A stretch of 64,000 nt of DNA from Verrucomicrobiaceae bacterium (GTDB lineage: Bacteria > Verrucomicrobiota > Verrucomicrobiia > Verrucomicrobiales > Verrucomicrobiaceae): the NCBI GenBank assembly GCA_019694165.1, contig JAIBCL010000013.1:1-64000 (forward strand), given 5' to 3'. Below the pieces are notes generated by a model. The model ran no database searches. It was not told where the DNA came from and worked only from the letters and a program-made list of their open reading frames with translations. This document shows, piece by piece, positions 54,106 to 63,186 of this stretch. The position numbers and the translations under genes were made by a program. Position 1 is the stretch's first letter; every line of letters begins with the position of its first letter.

Positions 54106-54132
54106 TTGACGAGGCTCCTTTTGTGATAAACA
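54106..54132 (+). promoter_or_regulatory. Possible promoter before the ImmA/IrrE gene
   Basis: TTGACG (54106-54111) and, 15 bp downstream, TAAACA (54127-54132) resemble -35 and -10 boxes, with the start codon 12 bp further on. The spacing is short, so this is tentative. Because the possible start point is near the ATG, translation may be leaderless. Confidence 0.3.
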
Positions 54133-54144
54133 TCGCTCACCTCC

Positions 54145-55296
54145 ATGCCGCGAGTTCAAATACAGCCACAACTTATCAACTGGGCGTGCGAACGTTCAGG
54201 CTTGGAGATGTCAGTATTGACGAGTCGTTTCCCGAGGCTTGAAGAGTGGAAGAGCGGCCAACTACAGCCCACCCTGAAACAGGTGGAAGACCTGGCGCGA
54301 GCCACGCTCACTCCGATTGGATGGCTGTTCCTGCCGAAACCGCCGACTGAGCCTCTACCTGTTCCTGATTTTCGCACCGTTGGTGACCGTCCCGTCAAAC
54401 GACCTAGCGCTGCACTGCTCGAGACGATCTATGCGATGCAGAGACGGCAGGAATGGTTGCGTGACCACTTGGTCGAAGACGGGGAAGAGCCTGTGCCGTT
54501 CGTGGGAAGCGTAACTCTTTCTACCTCGCCAACACACGCGGCCACCGTGATTCGCGAGACACTTGGCATCGTGGATGGCTGGGCTGAAGAGCATTCCACA
54601 TGGGAAGGAGCACTACTTGGTCTGCGTCGAGCCTCCGAAGCAGTCGGCATCATCGTCGTTATCAACGGAATCGTCGGTAACAACACACACCAAGCTCTCG
54701 ATCCAGCAGAGTTTCGAGGCTTCGTCCTCTGTGACTCCTACGCGCCGTTGATTTTTATCAACGGTGCAGATGCCAAGTCCGCCCAGATGTTCACCTTGGC
54801 CCACGAGATTGCTCATTTGTGGTTGGGAAAGGATGGGGTTTTCAATCTTCCGAACCTTCAAGCGTCTAGTGATGCGGTGGAGACCTTTTGCAATCGGGTG
54901 GCTGCCGAAGTGCTTATTCCATCAGTCGAGCTGCTGCGTTGCTGGCCGGAAGAGAAAAGCAAAGCCGAGCCTTTTCAGGCGTTGGCCAGAAGATTCAAAG
55001 TGAGTCCGCTGGTCGCCGCCCGTCGAGTGCTGGACAGTGGTCTCATCGAGCGCGCTGTGTTCCTTCGCTTCCTAAAGGAGTATGAGGAAGACGAGCGCCG
55101 GAAGGCGGCCAAGAAGTCATCTGGCGGAGATTTCTACAAAACTCAGGAGACTCGCATCGGCAGAAGATTCGGCCTCGCAGTGATTCGCGCTGCAAGGGAA
55201 GGACGATTGCTTTATCGCGACGCCTATCGACTGACAGGGCTCTCGGCGAAAACATTCGACCAGTATGCGGAGGGACTGGGGATCAAAGCATCATGA
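54145..55296 (+). CDS. ImmA/IrrE family metallopeptidase
   Basis: A 383-residue cytoplasmic zinc protease-like protein. The N-terminal ~60 residues (LINWACERSGLEMSVLTSRFPRLEEWKSGQLQPTLKQVEDLA) look like an HTH-like segment common in this branch. The protease core has FTLAHEIAHLWLG with HEIAH at 220-224, and a downstream ETFCNRVAAEVLIP with the third ligand Glu. A C-terminal extension has ARRFKVSPLVAARRVLDSG. Relatives cleave phage or mobile-element repressors or serve in toxin-antitoxin-like pairs. Its stop overlaps the next gene (ATGA), the standard arrangement with DUF4411. Confidence 0.85.
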   Translation: MPRVQIQPQLINWACERSGLEMSVLTSRFPRLEEWKSGQLQPTLKQVEDLARATLTPIGWLFLPKPPTEPLPVPDFRTVGDRPVKRPSAALLETIYAMQRRQEWLRDHLVEDGEEPVPFVGSVTLSTSPTHAATVIRETLGIVDGWAEEHSTWEGALLGLRRASEAVGIIVVINGIVGNNTHQALDPAEFRGFVLCDSYAPLIFINGADAKSAQMFTLAHEIAHLWLGKDGVFNLPNLQASSDAVETFCNRVAAEVLIPSVELLRCWPEEKSKAEPFQALARRFKVSPLVAARRVLDSGLIERAVFLRFLKEYEEDERRKAAKKSSGGDFYKTQETRIGRRFGLAVIRAAREGRLLYRDAYRLTGLSAKTFDQYAEGLGIKAS

Positions 55297-55808
55297 GTTC
55301 GGACGCGACCAAGTTTGTCCTTGATGCGAACGTCTTTATCCAGGCGAAGCGCCGGTTCTACCCTTTCGCGGTTTGCCCTGGATTCTGGGATGCTCTGGCC
55401 TGGCATCAGAATCAGGGGATCCTATGCAGTATCGACAAGGTGCGCGCGGAGCTTGAGATAGGCGGAGATGAACTCTGGGATTGGGCCAGGGATGTCTTTG
55501 ATGTTCGAGGGTTTCGTGACACCGCCACCGCCACTGCTGAATACGGTCAAATGGTTGCGTGGGTTGAAGCTCAATCGCAGTTCAATATGGCAGCTAAATC
55601 AGAATTCATGAATGTCGCTGATGGATGGCTTGCTGCGTATGCAAAACATGTCGGCTTCACGCTGGTGACTCTGGAAGAGCATAAGCCTGATGCCAAAAGC
55701 AAGGTTCCCTTGGTCAACGTGTGCAAGGCATTTGATGTCACCACCATCACTCCTTTCGAAATGCTGCGCAGTCTCGGAGTGAATCTGACGTGGTCTCCAC
55801 CTTCATGA
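55293..55808 (+). CDS. DUF4411 PIN-like protein
   Basis: 171 residues. It begins with a PIN-like strand FVLDANVFIQAK carrying an acidic residue, then a second acidic helix (SIDKVRAELEIGGDELWDWA) and VADGWLAAYAK followed by TLVTLEEHKPDAK...VPLVNVCKAFDV. This is the DUF4411 pattern, thought to be a PIN-fold nuclease partner of an ImmA/IrrE protease. The 4-nt overlap with the protease gene supports them acting together. Target and trigger are not known from the sequence. Confidence 0.8.
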   Translation: MSSDATKFVLDANVFIQAKRRFYPFAVCPGFWDALAWHQNQGILCSIDKVRAELEIGGDELWDWARDVFDVRGFRDTATATAEYGQMVAWVEAQSQFNMAAKSEFMNVADGWLAAYAKHVGFTLVTLEEHKPDAKSKVPLVNVCKAFDVTTITPFEMLRSLGVNLTWSPPS

Positions 55809-55923
55809 TCGGCGTAAGAGTGGTGCCAGGTGGTTGCGTCCGGTATTGATGGTCGTGCTTGGTGATCTGCCCGTGTCGCATTTCACCCAGCCTTTCTCGC
55901 CAGAATCGGTGAAGTCGGCGGCT

Positions 55924-57768
55924 ATGAGAAGCATGACGTTCACTCGCTCCTTCTTGTCCGCATTCCACATCAGCATCACTGCGGCTCACGCGGCGGTTGC
56001 GCCCAAGAAGCCCGTCGAATTGCCGCGCAGTCCAGTTTGCGACCTGGTGCGTTTCATGGCCGCAGCGGGATCGGAGCAAGCGATGGTCGGAGGTGTGTTT
56101 GAAGGTTCCAACACGTTGCAAACTGAAGGCTTCGTTAAGATCGGAGAGATCAAGGCCGTTCCGAAGGCTGGTGAGTGGACGGAGCTGAAGCTCGACAACG
56201 CGCAGGTGTATCGCTGGCTGCAGTATCGCGGGCCGAAGGGTGTGCCGATGAAGCTGGCGGAGGTGGCTTTCTTCTCAGGTGAGCGGAAGCTCAGCGGCGT
56301 TGGCCTGTCATATAGCTTGCCTACTGACACCGGCGGACCACGAAAGAATGCGTTCGATGACAATCCGAAGACGGTCTTCGAGTCGAGCGCTGATGAGGGA
56401 GGCATCGTGGGCGTCGATTTGCGTGATCAGGCAACGGGACGCACGCCGTGGTTTGCTCCCGCGCCTATGCAGCCATCCAAGGATCCAGCTTCGACCTTCG
56501 TGACGCTGCATAAGGCTCCGCTGAAGGTGGAGATCCGCTCCGCGCCGGAGAACGCGGTGATCCGCTACACGCTGGATGGCTCGTGGCCGAGCGAGACGAA
56601 CGGCATCATTTATCGCGAACCCATCGTGATCGAGCGCACGACGACGCTGCAGGCGGTGAGCTTCCTCGCAGGCCATGCCGCGAGCCCGCCGATGGTGGCG
56701 ACGTATTTGATGAAGGACTCGGTGAAGCCCGGCCTCAGCACTTTTCACTGGGGCAACAGCCTCACGCAGACCACGAGCCAGCTCGCGCCCATCATTCGCA
56801 CGAGCGGACACATGCATCGCAGCGCCATCTTTGCGCGACCCGGAGCGTGGACGAAGGAGCTTTGGGACATCGGCCTTGTGCAGGAAAAAGATCGCGCCAT
56901 GGGCCTGTGGAATGCCTTGGACCATCTTGATCACGTCACCGTGCAGCCGCGCGATTTCGACATCGCGGAGGAGGCGGGCTACGACATCAAGTTCTTCAAC
57001 ATGGCGCGCGAGAAATCGCCCGACGTGCAGCCCTGGCTCTACTGCGAGTGGACGGAGTGGAAGCGTCTGCGCCCGACCGATCTGGGGAAGGTGCCGAGCC
57101 GTCAGATGAAGAAGACTTTTCCCGCGCTGACGTGGGAGGAATCCATGGGCGCGATGCTGCTCTACATGGAGGATTTGCAAAGCGAGGTCTGCGATCACTA
57201 CACGACCGGCAAACGCCCGCGTGTGCTGCCCACGGCGCTCGCGATGGGCTGGATCAGAAACATGATCGACCACGGCCAACTCCCCGGCATCGCGAAAGGT
57301 TCGTTCTATCCGCTGCTCTTTGCCGACCAAGTGCATCCCACCACCAATCCGCTCGGCAACGTGCACGGCAACGGCGGCTACCTCGTCGATCTCACGTGGT
57401 TCGCCGCCTTCTACGGCGAATCACCCGAAGGCCAGATCCTTCCCATCGGCACCACGTTCACGAAGGAACGGAATGCCATCATCCAGCGCCTCGCCTGGGA
57501 CGTGATCGCGAACTACCCCGACTGCGGCCTCTACCGCGAAGGCACCGAGACCTGCGGAAAACCTGAGTTCACCAGCGATGGCAAAACGATCACGCTCAAG
57601 TCCAGCACGCCCGGCGCGTGGTTCCGCTACACCCTCGACGGCACCGAGCCGACACGCACCCGCGGCTACGTCTATTGCGGCGCTATCAGCGAGCAGCCCG
57701 GCATCCAGCTCAAAGTCATCGCTTACAAGAGCGGGATGAAGGACAGTGTCGTAGTGGATGGAAAGTGA
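55924..57768 (+). CDS. Secreted SGNH-like hydrolase with chitobiase C-terminal-type domains
   Basis: 614 residues from ATG 55924. The signal is FTRSFLSAFHISITAAHAA. Residues ~50-130 look like a discoidin-like sugar-binding region (KAGEWTELKLDNAQVYRWLQYRG). Two copies of a chitobiase-C-terminal-like domain are visible, one in the middle (IRYTLDGSWPSETNGIIY) and one at the end (FRYTLDGTEPTRTRGYVY). Between them is an SGNH/GDSL-type block with GNSLT near residue 277 and a DQVHP motif near 467, the usual Ser and Asp/His positions. The role is probably polysaccharide de-esterification or debranching. It is followed after 49 bp by a sulfatase. Confidence 0.65.
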   Translation: MRSMTFTRSFLSAFHISITAAHAAVAPKKPVELPRSPVCDLVRFMAAAGSEQAMVGGVFEGSNTLQTEGFVKIGEIKAVPKAGEWTELKLDNAQVYRWLQYRGPKGVPMKLAEVAFFSGERKLSGVGLSYSLPTDTGGPRKNAFDDNPKTVFESSADEGGIVGVDLRDQATGRTPWFAPAPMQPSKDPASTFVTLHKAPLKVEIRSAPENAVIRYTLDGSWPSETNGIIYREPIVIERTTTLQAVSFLAGHAASPPMVATYLMKDSVKPGLSTFHWGNSLTQTTSQLAPIIRTSGHMHRSAIFARPGAWTKELWDIGLVQEKDRAMGLWNALDHLDHVTVQPRDFDIAEEAGYDIKFFNMAREKSPDVQPWLYCEWTEWKRLRPTDLGKVPSRQMKKTFPALTWEESMGAMLLYMEDLQSEVCDHYTTGKRPRVLPTALAMGWIRNMIDHGQLPGIAKGSFYPLLFADQVHPTTNPLGNVHGNGGYLVDLTWFAAFYGESPEGQILPIGTTFTKERNAIIQRLAWDVIANYPDCGLYREGTETCGKPEFTSDGKTITLKSSTPGAWFRYTLDGTEPTRTRGYVYCGAISEQPGIQLKVIAYKSGMKDSVVVDGK

Positions 57769-57817
57769 TTCGTTGTGCCGACGAAGGGACGCCGCTTGTC
57801 CGCACGTATCGCCTCGC

Positions 57818-59296
57818 ATGACATCGCTTCGGTTTCTCCCGCTCCTTTTGATCACTGTCTGCTGCGCCGCAGCGGAGCCTTCGCGGCCTAACATCCTTTT
57901 CATCTACACCGATGATCAAAGCCAGCGCACGCTCGGCTGCTATCGCGATGAAGGCGCGTGGCCGTGGGTGCGCACGCCGAACATCGACCGGCTCGCGGCA
58001 GAAGGCGTGCGCTTTACCACGGCCTACGGTGCATCGTGGTGCTCGCCGAGCCGCGCGTGCGTGCTCACCGGACGGCTGCCGCACGGCATTCACGGCCTGC
58101 ATTTGACCGGTGTGTCGAGCAAAGGCGAAGTCTATGATCCACAGACGATGGCGTTCTGGCCGCGTGAGCTGCGCCAGAGCGGCTACACCACGGCGCACAT
58201 CGGCAAGTGGCATCTCGGTCAAAACGGCGGCTACGGCGGGCTGTGGGATCACTCGGTGATGTGGGATCAGAACGTGACCAAAGGCGACTGGTATAACGAT
58301 CAGGACCTCGCCATCGATGGTGCGCCGAAGAAGATGGTGCCGGGATATTCGACCGATGTCTTCACGCGCTTCGCCTCCGACTTTATCCGGCGCAAGCATG
58401 ACAAACCCTGGCTGCTCTGGCTCTGCTACAATGCGCCGCATCTGCCGAACACGACGCATCCTCGCCATGCATCGCTCTACACTGATGCCAGGGTGGACAC
58501 GCCCGTCGATGTCTTCGGTCCGCGTCCGGAAAAGCCCGCCTACATGCGCGACTACGCGATGTTCAAACAAGCCGACGACGGCTCACCGCGCTACGGTGGC
58601 AAGACGCTGCCCGAAACCGTGCGCGCCTACAACCGGCTCGTCAGCGCCCTGGACGAAGGCGTGGGTGAGCTGCGTCTCGCGTTGGAAGAAACGCAGCAGC
58701 TCGAACGCACGCTCATCGTGTTCACTTCTGATCAAGGGTTTGCCTGGGGCGAGCACGGCTTCGCGTGGAAGGTGGGGCCGTATGATGCCTGCCTGCGCAT
58801 GCCGCTCATCTTCCGCCTGCCTGGAGAGGTCGTGCGCGGTGGCGTGTGCAAGCAACCTGCGACCATCGTGGACGTGCCCGCGACGTTGCTCAGCTTCGCA
58901 CAGGTGAAGGTGCCGTGGGAACTTCACGGTCACGATCTTCGTCCGCTCCTGCGCGATCCGCAGTCCGGCAGCGACCGCCCAGTGATGATGGAACACATCG
59001 GCCTCCGCTTCGGCGACGCGCGTTCCGAAGATGTGTCGAGCAAAGAAGTCACGCCGAAGAACTATGTGCCCTGGTGGCAGTTCCTCCGCCAAGGCCGCTT
59101 CAAATATGTGAGCACGTTGGTGCCGAGCGAGATCGAAGAACTCTATGATCTGCAAACCGATCCGCAGGAGTTGAAGAATCTCGCGCTTGATCCATCGCAT
59201 CGTGACACCCTCGACGCCTGTCGCGCGAAACTGCACGCGGAGTTGAAGCGCACGCAGGCCGGCCCGGTGTTTCAGCCGTTGGAGCCAAAAAGGTGA
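57818..59296 (+). CDS. Secreted sulfatase (formylglycine type)
   Basis: 492 residues from ATG 57818 with signal MTSLRFLPLLLITVCCAAA. Motifs are PNILFIYTDDQSQRTLGCY (metal site), SWCSPSRACVLTGRLPHGIH (formylglycine Cys in CSPSR), HIGKWHLGQNGG, VFTSDQGFAWGEHGF (second metal site), and ELYDLQTDPQELKNLALD at the end. This is a separate subfamily from the two basic-tailed sulfatases but similar to the one at 9320. It lies 49 bp after the SGNH-like gene, so the pair are probably coexpressed. Confidence 0.92.
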   Translation: MTSLRFLPLLLITVCCAAAEPSRPNILFIYTDDQSQRTLGCYRDEGAWPWVRTPNIDRLAAEGVRFTTAYGASWCSPSRACVLTGRLPHGIHGLHLTGVSSKGEVYDPQTMAFWPRELRQSGYTTAHIGKWHLGQNGGYGGLWDHSVMWDQNVTKGDWYNDQDLAIDGAPKKMVPGYSTDVFTRFASDFIRRKHDKPWLLWLCYNAPHLPNTTHPRHASLYTDARVDTPVDVFGPRPEKPAYMRDYAMFKQADDGSPRYGGKTLPETVRAYNRLVSALDEGVGELRLALEETQQLERTLIVFTSDQGFAWGEHGFAWKVGPYDACLRMPLIFRLPGEVVRGGVCKQPATIVDVPATLLSFAQVKVPWELHGHDLRPLLRDPQSGSDRPVMMEHIGLRFGDARSEDVSSKEVTPKNYVPWWQFLRQGRFKYVSTLVPSEIEELYDLQTDPQELKNLALDPSHRDTLDACRAKLHAELKRTQAGPVFQPLEPKR

Positions 59297-59383
59297 GGCC
59301 GCGCCTCCGACGTCCGGTCGATACGGCGCGCGCTGAGGATTTGGAACCGAAACGCCCTTGGTCACTGCGTATTCCAGTTCATC

Positions 59384-60646
59384 ATGCGCTTGTTACTGAC
59401 TTGTTGTTCGCTCTTCGCCGCCGCCCTCGCTCCGACACCGTTGTTTGCAGCAGATGCCTCTGCTCCAGCTTGGAAGGACATGCCCACCCTTCAGATGAAG
59501 GGCGGGCTGAGAGTGTTCTGGGATGTCGGCGGTGACCGCACTGGCGAGAATCGCAAGCAGGCGATGGCGCATGGCTTTGAGAGCGTGTCGTTGCTCGGCA
59601 CTTACTCTGACTATCCGGGCAACCAGAAGCAGGCCATCCAGGCAGGCAAAGGCGACACGCACAGCAATCCGTGGCTGAAGCCGGATTACTTCGAGAGCAT
59701 CATCAAACGCAACATCGACCAGCGAGGCAATGACGGCGCGATCTTCGTGCATGACATCGAGTTTGGTTTCGAGGAGGACGCGAGCAAAGCCTGGGAGAAT
59801 CCCGCAGCGAAGACGGCCTCAGGCGCGAAGAACATCGAGGAGTTCACCGCCGCCTACTTCCGCGAATGGGCCTCGTGGTATGCGCTGCCGTGCAAGTGGG
59901 CTAAGGAGCATTACCCGCAGACGCCCGTCGGCATCTATGGCCCGCAGCCGTTTCGTCGCGACTACTGGGGCGTGGCGGGCAAGACCGCGCAGCAGATCGA
60001 CGGCACGCATCGCATGGATCACGAACTGTGGCAGCACATCGATCCCTTCGTCGATTTCTACATCGCCAGCGTTTACTTCTTCTACGAGCAGCCCGGCTCC
60101 ATCTACTACCTCGCCTCGAACATTGAGGAGAACGTCCAGCGCACGCGCCAGTTCGGCGACAAGCCCGTCTATGCTTACGAATGGCTGCGCTACCACGACT
60201 CCAACAAGGACCTCAAAGGCCAGGAGCTGTCGCCGTGGCTCGTCGAAGCCATGGCCGTCGTGCCCTACTTCAGCGGCGCACGCGGCGTGGTGCTCTGGGG
60301 CTGGGAACCCAAAGCCACCGGCCAGCCCTACCAACAACTCCCGCTCTACCTCCGCAGCCTCAGCCGCATCGCCAAACACTCCGAACAACTCGGTAAAGCC
60401 CAGCTCATCATCGACGAACCCGCCCCTCTGCTCTGGAAGGAAAAACGCCCCCTCGTCCGCAAACTCCGCGTCAGTGACCATGAATGGTTCGTCCTCGCCC
60501 TCAACCCGCATCAAAACGACGCCACCACCTCACACACGCCCGTCACCTGCGGCTTGCAAACCCTGAACCTCGAACTCCGAGGCCGCCACACGGAGATTTA
60601 TCACATCACGAACGGTAAGGCGGAGCGCGTGGAGATGGGGGAGTGA
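59384..60646 (+). CDS. Secreted protein of unknown function (barrel-like)
   Basis: 420 residues with signal MRLLLTCCSLFAAALAPTPLFA. The body alternates strand and helix segments as in TIM barrels (AIFVHDIEFGFEED, PVGIYGPQPF, DKPVYAYEWLRYHD, ARGVVLWGWEPK) and ends with a beta-rich C-terminal module (HEWFVLALNP...). Acidic residues follow the strand ends, as in glycoside hydrolases, and hyaluronidase-like or related folds are possible, but no family is recognised. It follows the sulfatase by 87 bp on the same strand and is likely part of the same polysaccharide locus. Confidence 0.65.
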   Translation: MRLLLTCCSLFAAALAPTPLFAADASAPAWKDMPTLQMKGGLRVFWDVGGDRTGENRKQAMAHGFESVSLLGTYSDYPGNQKQAIQAGKGDTHSNPWLKPDYFESIIKRNIDQRGNDGAIFVHDIEFGFEEDASKAWENPAAKTASGAKNIEEFTAAYFREWASWYALPCKWAKEHYPQTPVGIYGPQPFRRDYWGVAGKTAQQIDGTHRMDHELWQHIDPFVDFYIASVYFFYEQPGSIYYLASNIEENVQRTRQFGDKPVYAYEWLRYHDSNKDLKGQELSPWLVEAMAVVPYFSGARGVVLWGWEPKATGQPYQQLPLYLRSLSRIAKHSEQLGKAQLIIDEPAPLLWKEKRPLVRKLRVSDHEWFVLALNPHQNDATTSHTPVTCGLQTLNLELRGRHTEIYHITNGKAERVEMGE

Positions 60647-60656
60647 TCGACGACGA

Positions 60657-61123
60657 TCAAACCCACTGCTCGCCCACGGAAGCGCAGACTTCCTTCAGCA
60701 ACTCGACACCGAACCAGCAGTCACCCTTCTCCTGCAAATCGCGGATGATGGGTGCCACCGCGCTGATCAGCTTGCGTTGCCTGGCCAGCACGATGAGCCC
60801 GAGGCAACCGGTGACTCGCAAGCCATGCTGCATGGCCAGCCGACGGCCAAGGCGCTCATCCATGAGCAACGTGTCGGGCTGAATCTCCAATGCCAGCGCG
60901 ATGGCTTCCGTTTCTCCGGGATCGAGATCAGCTTCGCTGACGCTGGATGGAATCCTTTGAGGTGCCATCACCTCTACCCATTCTGGCAACGCTTCGTGTG
61001 CTCTCAGAAGTTCCGATTCGACGGCTGGTGGAACTACCACCCGATGGAAATGACTCGCAACAGCTCACCATGCCCAGCGAGGATCAAGGCCGACAACGGC
61101 GAAGTGTCGCTGATGACGATCAT
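60657..61123 (-). pseudogene. DUF3368 PIN-like toxin, frameshifted
   Basis: The gene starts at ATG 61123 with MIVISDTSPLSALILAGHGE, a typical DUF3368/PIN N-terminus with its acidic Asp6, but meets an in-frame TAG at 61036-61034. The remaining family sequence (VVVPPAVESELLRAHEALPE, LDPGETEAIALALEIQPDTLLMDERLGRRLA, GCLGLIVLARQRKLI) continues in another frame from about 61060 to the stop at 60657. A single lost base near 61040-61060 would explain it. The start overlaps the UPF0175 gene by 4 nt. Either it is a real pseudogene or there is a sequencing error. Confidence 0.8.
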
Positions 61124-61374
61124 GCACCCGCCTTTGCGTTCAGTTCCGCGATCGCACGAAGGTCATCAGCGAACTCATCACGGTCATAGTGAAGAGGAAC
61201 CCGCCGCCGAGCCAGCTCACGCCGCATCTCGGCCTGCGACACACCGGCGATCGCAGCCGCCTGCCCCAAGGTCACCTCTTCAGCGGCGAACGCACCTATC
61301 GCTAGAAGTAGCTTCGCCTGCGAAGGCTGCATCGTGCGCTCAAGCGCGGAAGGGGGTGGCACGGTGATGGTCAT
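61120..61374 (-). CDS. UPF0175 family antitoxin-like protein
   Basis: 84 residues from ATG 61374. It contains MQPSQAKLLLAIGAFAAEEVTLGQAAAIAGVSQAEMRRELARRRVPLHYDRDEFADDL, the UPF0175 pattern: an HTH-like helix pair ending with the RRxVPLHYDxDEFxxDL signature. UPF0175 genes are regularly paired with DUF3368 toxin genes. Its stop overlaps the toxin start (ATGA). With the toxin frame broken, this may be an orphan antitoxin. Confidence 0.85.
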   Translation of the reverse strand: MTITVPPPSALERTMQPSQAKLLLAIGAFAAEEVTLGQAAAIAGVSQAEMRRELARRRVPLHYDRDEFADDLRAIAELNAKAGA

Positions 61375-61525
61375 GTGGCATGGGCTTGCCATTCGGGGGA
61401 CGATTGGCAGCTGGTGATGCGAAACCTGCCGGTGCCGATGGTGAAGTAAGTCGTGGCCTGATCCAAACCATGGTTTTCACCTTGCTTGAGGACTCATTCC
61501 TGCGCTGGATGATGATCAGCGCTTC

Positions 61526-61628
61526 GTGAAACCCCAACCCACCTCTTCATCAGCTACGCCAGACCAGCGACACCGAGCGCCAGCGCGTCCGGGCCTTCGC
61601 TGAACGGCTACGGTCGAGTGGCATCAGC
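61526..61628 (+). other. Out-of-frame N-terminal part of the SEFIR domain
   Basis: THLFISYAR, the typical start of a TIR/SEFIR domain, is encoded at 61537-61563 in one frame, and TSDTERQRVRAFAERLRSSGISVILD continues at 61563 onward in the frame of the next gene. A one-base loss at about 61563 joins them. The only nearby start, GTG at 61526, is in a third frame. There is no start codon in the THLF frame after its upstream stop at 61513. Confidence 0.65.
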
Positions 61629-63083
61629 GTGATCCTCGATCAGTTTCTTCTTGATGCCAAAGCGGGTGGACCTCCCGAAGACTGGGCGAAGTGGAGAGCG
61701 GATCAGGCAAATCAAACCGAGCGAGTCATCATCATCGGCAGCGAATCGTGGTTCCTTTGCTACGATGGCAAACAACCACCCGGCACTGGCCTTGGAGCCG
61801 CCTGTGAGGCACGCAATCTTCGTCGCCGCATCTATCGAAACGCAGGCATCAATGAAGACATCCGCGTTGTGATCTTCGATGAAGCGTCTGCCCAGCACAT
61901 CTCCGCTGACCTCGAACTCTACCACCGCTTCCACGCCGACCGCGATTTCGACAACATCCTCCGCTGGCTGAACGATGCCGAGCAGAATGGCAAGGGAATG
62001 AAGGCAAAGGAATGTCAGAACATGGCTCCCCATTCCTTTGCCCCCATTCCTTTGCCATCATTCAGTCCCCGCTCGAATCTCCCCACCATCCAGCGCTTCT
62101 TCGATCGCGAAACCGAACTCGCCAAGCTCCTCCCCGACCTCCATCCCGACGCCACAGGCTGGGGAGCGCTCATTGATGGCCCCGGCGGCATGGGCAAGAC
62201 CACCCTGGCCATCCGCGCCGCCGAGCTGGCCGCGCCCGGCCACTTCGACGACATCGTCTTCCTCTCCGCCAAGCAGACCGCCATGGACCCGCATGGCCCG
62301 CACGACGAAAGCCCCTTCGCCGTCAGCGGCTTCACCCAGATGCTCGACGCCATCGCCCGACGGCTCCAGAAGCCCGAGATCACCCAGGCCCCCGCCGACG
62401 AGCGCCCGCGCCTCCTAATCGACGCCCTCACCGGCACCCGCACCCTCCTCGTCCTCGACAACCTCGAAACCCTCACCGACGCCGACCAGCGCAGCCTCTT
62501 CGCCTTCCTCAGTCACCTCCCGCGCACCTGCAAAGCCCTCCTCACCAGCCGCCCCCTCGTCATCGCCACCGGCAGACGGCTCAAACTCCAGCAGCTCGAC
62601 CAAGCCGCCGCCCTCCAGACCCTCGCCGACATCGCCCGCGACAACCCCGCTCTCGCCGCCGCCCCCGAGCCCGACCGCCTCCGCCTCATCACCCAGACCG
62701 GCGGCAACACCCTCCTCCTCACCTGGACTGCCTGGCAGGTCGGCAGCGGCTACTGCACCACCATCGCCGACGCCCTCGCCCACCTACGCAGTTGCCCGCA
62801 GGGCAATGATCCCCTCCAGTTCATCTTCGGCGACCTCCTCGCCCGCTTCACCCCAGAGGAAGAGCGCATCGTCGCCACCCTCAGCTACCCCACCGAACCC
62901 ATCCCCGTCACCGCCATCGCCGAGATCAGCGGCGTCGATGAACCCACCACCCGCCGCGCCCTCAAGCTCCTCACCAACCGTTCCATCGTCCTCCCCCAGG
63001 AAGGCGAAGAAAAATACGCCCTCGTCCCGATGGTGGCTGAGTTCATCCGCCATGCGCGGCCTGATATGGTGAAGCAAATGTGA
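61629..63083 (+). CDS. SEFIR - NB-ARC ATPase, N-terminus damaged
   Basis: 484 residues from GTG 61629. The N-terminal ~110 residues are the rest of a SEFIR domain (GISVILDQFLLDAKAGG, ERVIIIGSESWFLCYDG, GLGAACEARNLRRRIYRN). The NB-ARC-like ATPase has P-loop GPGGMGKTT near 184-192, Walker B-like LLVLDNLETLTD and ALLTSRPLV. A winged-helix-like segment ends it (LSYPTEPIPVTAIAEISGVDEPTTRRALKLL). It has no repeat sensor domain at the C-terminus, unlike usual STAND proteins. Because the SEFIR start is out of frame, the product may be truncated and inactive, or the gene may be a pseudogene. Similar genes form part of anti-phage NTPase systems. Confidence 0.7.
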   Translation: MILDQFLLDAKAGGPPEDWAKWRADQANQTERVIIIGSESWFLCYDGKQPPGTGLGAACEARNLRRRIYRNAGINEDIRVVIFDEASAQHISADLELYHRFHADRDFDNILRWLNDAEQNGKGMKAKECQNMAPHSFAPIPLPSFSPRSNLPTIQRFFDRETELAKLLPDLHPDATGWGALIDGPGGMGKTTLAIRAAELAAPGHFDDIVFLSAKQTAMDPHGPHDESPFAVSGFTQMLDAIARRLQKPEITQAPADERPRLLIDALTGTRTLLVLDNLETLTDADQRSLFAFLSHLPRTCKALLTSRPLVIATGRRLKLQQLDQAAALQTLADIARDNPALAAAPEPDRLRLITQTGGNTLLLTWTAWQVGSGYCTTIADALAHLRSCPQGNDPLQFIFGDLLARFTPEEERIVATLSYPTEPIPVTAIAEISGVDEPTTRRALKLLTNRSIVLPQEGEEKYALVPMVAEFIRHARPDMVKQM

Positions 63084-63186
63084 GATCGGCTTGCTGATTG
63101 ATCGTCTGCTCGAATTTGGATTCACCTTTGTATCTTGCCACTGAGTTAGGGGGGCTGCCTCATTTTGACATCATTACGGCACCGAC

